A stretch of DNA of 7,423 nt. Origin: CAYLZO01 sp964387775. GTDB lineage: Bacteria > Chloroflexota > Anaerolineae > JAAYZQ01. Position 1 is the first letter of the stretch, and each line of letters begins with the position of its first letter. The notes below the pieces were generated by a model. The model was not told where the DNA came from. It ran no database searches and saw nothing but the letters and a program-made list of their open reading frames with translations. The position numbers and the translations under genes were made by a program. This document shows, piece by piece, positions 1 through 6,158 of this stretch. Where the stretch lies: positions 1-7,423 of the forward strand of contig CAYLZO010000249.1 of assembly GCA_964387775.1 (NCBI GenBank). The letters are read 5' to 3'.

Positions 1-59
1 TGGGCGTCGGCGACCGCACCCAGGCGGCGCTCAAGGCCCGCGAACTGGGCCTGGTGTGA
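1..59 (+). CDS. C-terminal end of a LuxR/NarL-family response regulator (5' truncated by window)
   Basis: Reading codons from base 3 gives GVGDRTQAALKARELGLV followed by a TGA stop at 57-59. The pattern of a glycine/valine turn, then (S/G/N)DRTQAA, a short amphipathic helix and a terminal RELGLV is the usual end of the GerE/LuxR-type helix-turn-helix in NarL/FixJ response regulators, where it forms the last helix of the four-helix DNA-binding domain. By family knowledge such proteins bind promoter DNA as dimers after phosphorylation by a partner histidine kinase. The receiver domain and recognition helix lie outside the window, so a stand-alone LuxR regulator cannot be excluded. The gene converges on the giant secreted-protein gene with only 47 bases between stop codons. 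A regulatory link between them is not shown by the sequence. Confidence 0.8.
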   Translation, partial: GVGDRTQAALKARELGLV

Positions 60-106
60 TCTCGCTGTCTCGGTTGATGGCCGCACGATCCGTTTGCTGC
101 CTCCCC
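60..106. other. Convergent intergenic gap with no clear terminator
   Basis: These 47 bases separate the stop codons of the regulator fragment and the leftward giant gene. I looked for a GC-rich stem followed by a T-run on either strand and found none. The best pairing is a three-base CGG/CCG stem around 71-83, which is too weak. Termination in both directions must be factor-dependent or occur inside the neighbouring gene ends. Confidence 0.5.
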
Positions 107-3100
107 TCACCTGGCAACGAGCGGCAGATAGACCCAATAGGCAATGTGCAAAGCACGGGCGGCCAGGTTGTTGCCCTCGTTTCCTTCGGCGATGAGGTTA
201 TCCGGATCGACCTGGGCCCACAGCTCGATCTCGCCCACCGGCGGCATGAACTGCACGGTCCGGCTGTCGCCGGCGGCCAGGTCGCCCACGATGCCGCTGT
301 AGACCAACGGCCCGCCGGGACCATCCCGGCGCACGGCCAGGCTGACGTCCGCGGCCGCGGACAGCCCCACGTTGTGGACGCGAACCGTCACCGGTCCGGC
401 GCCCTGAATGTCCTCGGTCGTCAGGGCCAGGTCGGGCAGGAGGCCGAACGGGGCATAACCCTGGTTATTCTCCTCGTTCGCTTCGAGGATGGCCGCCTCG
501 GCGTCAGCGATGGCCCACAGCGTGTTGCCCAGGCCGGCCAGATGCGCGAGATCCGTCAGCGTGTGGGTGAGCGTGATCGCGCCGCCGGCCGGGACGCTGG
601 CGTTGACCGTGGCCTGAGCCGCCAGGATCCCAGTCACCGGGTCGCCCACGCGGAAGGCCAGGGTGAAGGGCTGGGCCACGTCCACCACGCCGGCGTTGGC
701 CAACACGGTGGTCAGGATCAGCGTTCCGGTCTGGTGGCCGGTGTGGAACAGGGCGACGTCCAGGTCCGGCAGGGTCGTCGTCAGCGAGATTTGGTTGTTG
801 GCCTCGTCGGTCTCGCTCACCAGGGCATTGGGGTCGGCCACGGCCCGCAGCAGGTGCGAGGCCGCCGGGGTGAGGGGCGCGGTCCAGGGAACCGTCACGG
901 GGACGCTGCGCCCCCCGCCCAGCGCGCCCGGCAGGGAGACCGTGGCGATGGCCGTAGGGCCGTCGTACAAGGCCACTTGCGGCGCGTCCACGGCCAGGTC
1001 GCCGGCGTTGTGCAGCACGGCGGTCACGGTGGCGGCCTGGCCGGGCGCCGGGTTGGCCGGGGTGATGGCCAGGGACCCGAAGGTCAGGTCGCGGCCCAAG
1101 GCGTGGTCCAGGAACACCAGGTCGCTGGCGCCGGGTTGGGGCACGGTCACGGTGATCCACTCGCCCGGCGCGACCTCGAAGGAGCGGGCCGCGAGCTCGG
1201 TCTGGGTCCGGGCGTAGGCAGTGTAGAGCGCGCCGCCGGCCAGGGCCGGGGCCGGGTAGGCCTCCACGTCCGCACCGGCGGCCGCGTCGACGGTCAAGGG
1301 ACGGTCCGCGCTCCAGAGGTTAGCAGAACTGTCATAGACCAGGGCCGCCAGGTTGGTCCCGTTCTCGTCCACTGTCTGCCAGACCAGGGCCACGTTTCCG
1401 GCGTCGTCCGGGGCCAGGACAAAGCCCAGCCAGCCGCCCGCCGCGCTGCCGGCGCGTACCACCTCCACGTCGGCCAGGTCCCAGGAGTCTTTTAGCCACA
1501 CCAGATCCCCATCGCGCAGCCAGAGCAGGTGCCGGCCGCCGTTGCTGTCGTAGGCCAACGCCGGGCTGCTATCTGCCAGGCTTGCGCCGTCGGCGATGAG
1601 GGCCGGGGCCGACCAGGCCGCGCCGTCGAAGGTGCTGTAGTACAGGTCCGTGTCCGCCGTGGTGGTCAGCGCGCCGTCGCCGTCGACGGCGTAGACCAGG
1701 GCCGCCCGGGTGGCCGAGTAGGCAGCCATAGCCACGCCCACCACGTCCTGCAGCCCGCCGACGGCCGGGGCCGGGGCGGACCAAGCCCCGCCAGCCCACA
1801 GGGCGTAGGTCAGGGTCAGGGGGTGGGCCGCCGAGCCCAGGCTATCGTAGCCATCGCTGGTTTCCCAGAGGGCCAGGACCGCGCCGTCGGCGGCGCCCCG
1901 GGCCAGGCGCGGGGCGCGGTCCATGAGGTTGTTGCTGGTCAGGAGCGCCGGGGCGCTCCAGGCACCGCTGTAGGTGGCGTAGGCGATCTCGAGACTCTGG
2001 GCGTAGGTGATGTCCAGGGTGGGCGTGATGCCGGCGGCCAGGGTGGACCGCTCCCAGACCAGAAGCCCGTCGCCGTCCCCGTCGTAAGCCAGGGCGGGGG
2101 CATAGTCTGGCTGCTGGTCGTCGGTGACGCTCACCGGGCCGGTCCAGCCCCCGGCGTAGCGCAGCGCGCGGATCTCGCCGCCGCGGCCCTGGGGTTTGGC
2201 GACGTCGTCGTGGACGTAGGCCAGGAGACGCTGGCCGTCGGCGCGAATCGCCAGGGCCGGCTCGGCGTAGGGGTAGACGTTGGACACGAGCACGGTCTCG
2301 GCAGCCGGGTGATTGGCCGCCGCCAGGGCGGCGCTGGCCGGACGCTGCGCATAGTCGCGGGATACCAAATTGGATCGCCCGGTGGTCTCGACTGTCTGGC
2401 AATCGCCGGGGTACAGGCAGTCCACGCCGTAGCCGTACACGTTCTCAAAGGGGCCGTTTTGCAGGCGGGCCTCAAAGTACAGGGCGATGGTCCCCTGCTG
2501 GAGGTAATCCGGGTCGGGGGGAACCTGGACATCCACGGCGGCCTGGCCGCCGCCATAGACGCTGAGCGCCAGGCCCGGGGCCGGCTGGACGGCCAGGCTG
2601 ACGCTGGTGGTCACCGGCGCGGTCCCGACGCTGGGGACAAAGGCCAGTTGCCCGTCCTGGACGCGGAACACGGTCTGGACGTCCACGTAGGGGGTAAAGG
2701 TGGCCGGGACCTGGGTGGTGTGCACCAGCCAGTCCAGGTAGCGGCCGTGCACCGGCTCGTCGCCGGCGGCCGCGACGCCGGGAACCACCTGGGTCAGGGT
2801 GCGCTCGGCCGTCACCGGGGCCGTGACGCGCAGGTTCAGCCCGGCCCGGGACAGGGCCAGGCCGTCGGCGCAGGACAGGGTGGCCTGGCCCGCGCCGGAC
2901 AGCGCGCCCGGGGCGGTGAGGCCGGCCAGGTCGTAGCCGATGGTCCCGGTCACGACGACGCTGCCGGCGCCGGTGGAGCGGCCGGCCACGCGGACGGCGG
3001 CCTGGCTGGGGGCCAGGCCCAGCGGCGTCCCGCCCAGGTAGGGCACGTCGGCCGGCGGCGTCCACAGGGCCTCCAGGGCCGGGTTCGGCCAGGGAAAGCC

Positions 3101-5404
3101 ATAGCCGTACTCGGCGTAGAAGGGATTGGCCGCGGCCGTGAGCGCCGCGTCGCTGCCGGGGATGTTGGCCTGAGCCCACTCGACCCACTCGGGATAGGGC
3201 AGGACGGTGGGCTGGAACACGGTCTTGGGCGAGGTGAGGTTTCCGCCGGCTACCGGGTGGCTGGCCCAGACCTGGAGGGTGTTGTTGCCGCACCCAAAGG
3301 AAGATAGGAAATCCGCGCCCATGTTGTAGGTCTTGGCCGCGCCCCACTCCTGGCCGGGGACCGACGTGAGCGCGCCGTTGAGGTCGAACCAGGCGTCGCC
3401 AAAGGGCGCGGACGTGGCGCCGGAGAAGGCGCCGGTCCAGTCAATGTCGGCGGCAAAGAGATTGGGCACGGATGTGCCATGCACAAAGGTTCCTTCCAGC
3501 GGGATGCTGGTCTGGAACTTGGGCTGGGGCCGGCCGTCCACGTGGAGCGAGTACGAGCGCTGGTTGTTCGAGCGGATGGGATCGCCCAACGCGTCGTCCG
3601 GGTCGGCGACGACTTCCAGGGTGAGATCGGCCAGGCCCTGGCCCTGGATCAGCAGAGGCGTGATGTCCCAGTTCAGGTGCAGCGCGGCGGGGCTGCCGCC
3701 GACGGCGAGGTTGGGGATGGTCTGGGTCTCGATGAGTGCGCCGTTGCCGAAAAAGGCCACCGGGACGTTGCTGGCCGGGAGCCAGCCGTCGTTGGCCACG
3801 GTCACGTCCACCGGGAGCACGTAGCGGCGGTCAAAGCTCAGGGTGATGTCCTGCTGGCTGAAGTGAAAGGCATCGACGGCCAGGTCCGGCCCCGGGTTAG
3901 CCATCACCAGGGGGTACTGGTCCACGTTGCCGGTGGCGATGACGTGGGGCGTATCGCCAAAACCGTCGCCGTTGGCGTCCACGCCAGTGTAATCGCTGTA
4001 CCAGTTGCCGCCCTTTTGGGGGCCGCCGACGACGTTGGGGCCCGAGGCTGGGCTTAGCTTGTTCCAGGTATTGGCCCGGCTGCCCGGCGGCGCGACCACG
4101 CCCTTGAACGCATTGTCGATAAAGATGTTGTTCTCCCCATACCAGAGGTTCAGCCAGCCGCCGGGGGCAATGTTTTTCTCGAAAAGGCCGTGGCTGGGCG
4201 GCGGCGAGCTGCTCTGCTTGAGCGTGATGTGGGCCTGGCGCAGCGTGTTGCGCTGGACCAGGGCGTCCTCGACGTCGCTCCCCAAAAAGATGCCATAGTT
4301 GGGGCCGCCATCGCCGACGACGGTGTTGTCCTCGATCCAGGGAAAATGGGCGAATTCGACGTCGATCCGCCGGGTATAGTTGTTCTCGATATAGAGGTCG
4401 CCGACGAACCGCCGCTCGTGGTCCTTGCCGGTCACATAGATGCCCTGCGCCACCTCGTTGTTCTGGATCTTGACCCACGCGCGGTTCAGGGTGCTCTCCG
4501 GGTACCCGGTCTCGATGCCCAGAAAGTCAAAGTCGTTGTTTTCGATGGTGATCGCCGGGCGGCGGTAGAAATCGCCGGCCGGCTCGGCCCATCTAAACGA
4601 GATGTTGAACTGGCTGCCGGTGAACACGTTCTCGGCATAGCGCGCTTTCCGCTTGAAGGTGTTGTAATAGTTCCAGATGGTGCAGTTCTGCCCCCGGTTG
4701 CCGCGAAAGTCCAGCCCATTGGCAAAGACGACCACCGAGTTCAGAACGCTGTCCGTGATGGACACGTTGCCATAGTGACCGTAGAGATCATCGTGCTCCA
4801 CCCACAGGGCTTCCAGCGTCGCCCCGGAGACCTCCAGGTCGCCGCCATCCTGCACGTGAAAGCTGGTGGTCAGGTCGCCCGCCCCTATCACGGTGGTCCC
4901 GGGCTCGATGGTCAGGATCACGCCCTCGGGCACCGTGACCCAGCCCGTCAGGTTCCAGACGCCGCCCTCCCAGGTCATGTCTATCGGCACGTCGCCGCGA
5001 ACCTGGCCCGTGGTCGTGGCCGGGGTGGTGTAGGGGCCCAGGGTCGTGATCGCGCCGGTGTCCTCGTTCTGGGTGTACACGAGGAGCTTGTACACAAAGG
5101 ACTGGCCCAGCGGCAGGCCCAGGTCCAGGTAGTGATGTGCGCCCACCATTGCTGTTGCGATCAGCCCCTCGTTGCGATAGATCTCGCCCCAGCGGCGATA
5201 GCCGTCGCCGGGCGCGTCTATGGTGGTCTTGACGACGATCTGGTCGTTGCCGGTGAAGGTCAGCTCCAGGGCGTTGGCCTGAGGGGCAGGCGGGTCCACA
5301 GCGGCCGCCGCGACCGGCAGCAGCAGGATCAGCAGAAAAAGCAGGCCGGCAATGCGCCATGGCCTATGGTTCGATGCGACCGTCCACGATGGTGGGTTGT
5401 TCAT
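107..5404 (-). CDS. Giant secreted multidomain protein: beta-helix, CARDB and propeller-like domains, 1765 aa
   Basis: The ATG at 5404-5402 follows a strong Shine-Dalgarno (GGGAGGAGA, 5416-5408). Residues 1-35 are a Sec signal peptide: basic H/R/R n-region, core LLFLLILLLP, likely cleavage after VAAAA. Residues 45-130 look like a fibronectin-III-type beta domain. Residues 140-500 are a right-handed beta-helix, with the cap-like motif VTVPEGVILTIEPGTTV (156-172), many N-N turn pairs, and a NosD-like close (GGNWYSDYTGVDANGDGFGD, 465-484; then QYPLV, 496-500). Residues 506-622 are a CARDB-like adhesion domain ending near RSNNQ. Residues 626-1030 are not recognised. Residues 1040-1420 hold about seven repeats (PALAYDxxG, LLVW, then WSAP), like a beta-propeller. 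Residues 1432-1540, 1546-1648 and 1657-1747 are three CARDB domains, each closing with E-NNQ or E-NN. The tail is YWVYLPLVAR. By family knowledge such modules bind surfaces, glycans or proteins outside the cell. I see no catalytic triad, so an adhesin or scaffold role is inferred. Only five cysteines are present (241, 705, 845, 996, 1002). The gene is monocistronic in this window. Confidence 0.93.
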   Translation of the reverse strand: MNNPPSWTVASNHRPWRIAGLLFLLILLLPVAAAAVDPPAPQANALELTFTGNDQIVVKTTIDAPGDGYRRWGEIYRNEGLIATAMVGAHHYLDLGLPLGQSFVYKLLVYTQNEDTGAITTLGPYTTPATTTGQVRGDVPIDMTWEGGVWNLTGWVTVPEGVILTIEPGTTVIGAGDLTTSFHVQDGGDLEVSGATLEALWVEHDDLYGHYGNVSITDSVLNSVVVFANGLDFRGNRGQNCTIWNYYNTFKRKARYAENVFTGSQFNISFRWAEPAGDFYRRPAITIENNDFDFLGIETGYPESTLNRAWVKIQNNEVAQGIYVTGKDHERRFVGDLYIENNYTRRIDVEFAHFPWIEDNTVVGDGGPNYGIFLGSDVEDALVQRNTLRQAHITLKQSSSPPPSHGLFEKNIAPGGWLNLWYGENNIFIDNAFKGVVAPPGSRANTWNKLSPASGPNVVGGPQKGGNWYSDYTGVDANGDGFGDTPHVIATGNVDQYPLVMANPGPDLAVDAFHFSQQDITLSFDRRYVLPVDVTVANDGWLPASNVPVAFFGNGALIETQTIPNLAVGGSPAALHLNWDITPLLIQGQGLADLTLEVVADPDDALGDPIRSNNQRSYSLHVDGRPQPKFQTSIPLEGTFVHGTSVPNLFAADIDWTGAFSGATSAPFGDAWFDLNGALTSVPGQEWGAAKTYNMGADFLSSFGCGNNTLQVWASHPVAGGNLTSPKTVFQPTVLPYPEWVEWAQANIPGSDAALTAAANPFYAEYGYGFPWPNPALEALWTPPADVPYLGGTPLGLAPSQAAVRVAGRSTGAGSVVVTGTIGYDLAGLTAPGALSGAGQATLSCADGLALSRAGLNLRVTAPVTAERTLTQVVPGVAAAGDEPVHGRYLDWLVHTTQVPATFTPYVDVQTVFRVQDGQLAFVPSVGTAPVTTSVSLAVQPAPGLALSVYGGGQAAVDVQVPPDPDYLQQGTIALYFEARLQNGPFENVYGYGVDCLYPGDCQTVETTGRSNLVSRDYAQRPASAALAAANHPAAETVLVSNVYPYAEPALAIRADGQRLLAYVHDDVAKPQGRGGEIRALRYAGGWTGPVSVTDDQQPDYAPALAYDGDGDGLLVWERSTLAAGITPTLDITYAQSLEIAYATYSGAWSAPALLTSNNLMDRAPRLARGAADGAVLALWETSDGYDSLGSAAHPLTLTYALWAGGAWSAPAPAVGGLQDVVGVAMAAYSATRAALVYAVDGDGALTTTADTDLYYSTFDGAAWSAPALIADGASLADSSPALAYDSNGGRHLLWLRDGDLVWLKDSWDLADVEVVRAGSAAGGWLGFVLAPDDAGNVALVWQTVDENGTNLAALVYDSSANLWSADRPLTVDAAAGADVEAYPAPALAGGALYTAYARTQTELAARSFEVAPGEWITVTVPQPGASDLVFLDHALGRDLTFGSLAITPANPAPGQAATVTAVLHNAGDLAVDAPQVALYDGPTAIATVSLPGALGGGRSVPVTVPWTAPLTPAASHLLRAVADPNALVSETDEANNQISLTTTLPDLDVALFHTGHQTGTLILTTVLANAGVVDVAQPFTLAFRVGDPVTGILAAQATVNASVPAGGAITLTHTLTDLAHLAGLGNTLWAIADAEAAILEANEENNQGYAPFGLLPDLALTTEDIQGAGPVTVRVHNVGLSAAADVSLAVRRDGPGGPLVYSGIVGDLAAGDSRTVQFMPPVGEIELWAQVDPDNLIAEGNEGNNLAARALHIAYWVYLPLVAR

Positions 5405-5407
5405 GGT

Positions 5408-5416
5408 TCTCCTCCC
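5408..5416 (-). promoter_or_regulatory. Ribosome binding site of the giant secreted protein gene
   Basis: Read on the minus strand this is GGGAGGAGA, three bases (ACC) before the ATG, with the GGAGG core six bases from the start. It fixes the start at 5404, and the signal peptide begins immediately after. A start further upstream is not needed. Confidence 0.75.
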
Positions 5417-5498
5417 GAGTTTGTCGTTGGCTCCGGGCCGATCTCTGGCGCTTCCCGCACGCCCCAGCCCTGGCGCTCATCTATCTCTCCATGATGAC

Positions 5499-5527
5499 AT
5501 TGTATCATTGAACTCCGATCCCAACAA
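5499..5527 (-). promoter_or_regulatory. Predicted sigma-70-type promoter for the giant secreted protein gene
   Basis: On the minus strand a -35-like TTGTTG (5527-5522) is separated by 17 bases from TACAAT (5504-5499), which matches the TATAAT consensus at five of six positions. The -10 is preceded by TGA, giving an extended -10 (TGnTACAAT). A start near 5492 would leave a leader of about 88 bases before the ATG. The -35 matches only TTG, but the extended -10 compensates by known promoter rules. No other comparable -10 was found between here and the start codon. Confidence 0.5.
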
Positions 5528-5561
5528 GCTGGCGTTTTTCAACTTTCTCTGAAGCGGAACA

Positions 5562-5592
5562 GTCCCAGAAGGTTTCCGGGACCTTTGGGGGC
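5562..5592. repeat. Imperfect inverted repeat (12-bp arms, 7-base loop) between the divergent genes
   Basis: GTCCCAGAAGGT (5562-5573) pairs with ACCTTTGGGGGC (5581-5592) around the loop TTCCGGG. As RNA it has one A-G mismatch and two G-U wobbles. Neither side is followed by a T-run, so it is not a typical intrinsic terminator. It lies upstream of both predicted promoters, so it may act as a DNA site or may be chance in GC-rich sequence. Confidence 0.35.
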
Positions 5593-5600
5593 TATTCCCG

Positions 5601-5617
5601 GGTATGACCGTCATACC
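5601..5617. promoter_or_regulatory. Perfect 17-bp palindrome, candidate operator
   Basis: GGTATGAC (5601-5608) and GTCATACC (5610-5617) are exact inverted repeats around a single central C. Eight-base perfect arms with a one-base centre are the size and symmetry expected of a binding site for a dimeric helix-turn-helix regulator. The site lies about 85 bases before the rightward start codon and about 75 bases behind the leftward -35. The cognate regulator is not identifiable from the window. Confidence 0.45.
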
Positions 5618-5620
5618 GCT

Positions 5621-5642
5621 GAATGTGACCCGGAATGTGACC
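5621..5642. promoter_or_regulatory. Tandem 10-bp direct repeat GAATGTGACC, candidate activator site
   Basis: GAATGTGACC occurs at 5621-5630 and again, exactly, at 5633-5642, a 12-base period that is close to one DNA turn. The related TATGACC at 5603-5609 inside the palindrome shares the TGACC core, 21 bases before the first repeat. Direct repeats on one helix face are typical of response-regulator or activator sites. The pair ends eight bases before the possible rightward -35, a usual position for an activator. Function is inferred. Confidence 0.4.
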
Positions 5643-5650
5643 TGTGGCTC

Positions 5651-5679
5651 ATCACAAACGACGCCAAATCTGCTACCCT
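5651..5679 (+). promoter_or_regulatory. Weak candidate promoter for the membrane protein/lipoprotein genes
   Basis: ATCACA (5651-5656, four of six matches to TTGACA) is followed after 17 bases by TACCCT (5674-5679), preceded by TGC as an extended -10. Transcription would start near 5686, giving a leader of only about 13 bases with the Shine-Dalgarno at its very 5' end, which counts against it. No better rightward promoter was found nearer than the palindrome. Confidence 0.25.
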
Positions 5680-5698
5680 GGGGCTGAGGAAGTGAGCC

Positions 5699-6094
5699 AT
5701 GTCTCTTGAGCCAACGATCATCAAGCAGAGCGTCCTGGTCGCCGTCGCCGCCGCCGTCCTGACCCCGGCCGTCAATGCCGGCTATGCCCTGGTGTTGGGG
5801 AGGGGGCAGGGCATACCGCTGCCGGAGGCGTTGGGCGCGTTACAGGCCGGCGCGCCCTACCTGGTCCTGGGCCTTTTCCTGGCGGCCGTGGGCGCCATCC
5901 TGGGCGCTCGACTGGCGGCCTACCGGCCTGGCCCAAGACCCTGGCTGACTGGCCTGGTCGCCGGCGCCGGACTGGCCCTGGTGGTCGTGATCGTGGGCTG
6001 GCTGCGGGGCCGGCTGGATGTCTGGCTGCCGCCCAATACGGTGATGGCCGTGGTCGGCGGGGGGCTGGGTGGGTGGCTCGCCGGGCAGGTCTGA
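5699..6094 (+). CDS. Small integral membrane protein of unknown function, 131 aa, about four TM helices
   Basis: The ATG at 5699 is preceded by GAGGAAG (5686-5692), a good Shine-Dalgarno; the AGGA core lies eight bases before the start. The protein is almost entirely hydrophobic. Predicted membrane segments are about residues 11-33, 52-73, 82-102 and 112-130. The loop between helices 2 and 3 (RLAAYRPGPRPW) is basic and is therefore probably cytoplasmic, which puts both termini inside. Glycine-rich helices (VVGGGLGGWLAG at the end) suggest tight helix packing. No catalytic or transport motif is visible and I do not recognise a family. It is divergent from the giant secreted protein and lies 64 bases before the lipoprotein gene, so co-transcription with the latter is plausible. 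TGA stop at 6092-6094. Confidence 0.75.
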   Translation: MSLEPTIIKQSVLVAVAAAVLTPAVNAGYALVLGRGQGIPLPEALGALQAGAPYLVLGLFLAAVGAILGARLAAYRPGPRPWLTGLVAGAGLALVVVIVGWLRGRLDVWLPPNTVMAVVGGGLGGWLAGQV

Positions 6095-6158
6095 CCGGCG
6101 GACGGTTTCGACTCGAGATCGGTCACTGCAATCTGCAATTCGCACAAGGAGGTAGAAC
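6095..6158 (+). promoter_or_regulatory. Short intergenic spacer with strong ribosome binding site and a tandem 7-mer
   Basis: AAGGAGG at 6146-6152 is close to a full anti-16S match and sits six bases before the ATG at 6159, which fixes the lipoprotein start. CTGCAAT is tandemly duplicated at 6126-6132 and 6133-6139, just before the Shine-Dalgarno. No terminator-like hairpin and no convincing promoter was seen, so read-through from the membrane-protein gene is plausible. Confidence 0.55.

Noticed and set aside
56..1495. Long rightward open frame of 479 codons opposite the 3' part of the giant gene
   Set aside because: Its translation is G/R/Q/V-rich with no domain pattern. It is the mirror of GC-rich codons on the minus strand, where signal peptide, domains and tail are all coherent.
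1529..3307. Rightward open frame of 592 codons inside the giant gene
   Set aside because: Low-complexity G/Q/R/H-rich product with no credible ribosome site. Typical antisense shadow in high-GC DNA.
107..5404. CRISPR-like or tandem DNA repeats in the giant gene
   Set aside because: The repeats are at protein level only (CARDB and propeller blades) and are too diverged to give regular DNA repeats or spacers.
5445..5477. Repeated CTGGCGCT at 5445-5452 and 5470-5477 in the giant gene's leader
   Set aside because: Eight-base direct repeat in GC-rich sequence, with no symmetry or pairing that suggests a riboswitch or operator. Probably chance.
4190..5494. Rightward open frame of 434 codons over the 5' part of the giant gene
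   Set aside because: It runs antisense through the signal peptide, ribosome site and leader of the giant gene, and its product shows no fold pattern.
5597..5602. CCCGGG hexamer next to the palindrome
   Set aside because: A six-base self-complementary word is expected often in GC-rich DNA and does not extend to longer arms.
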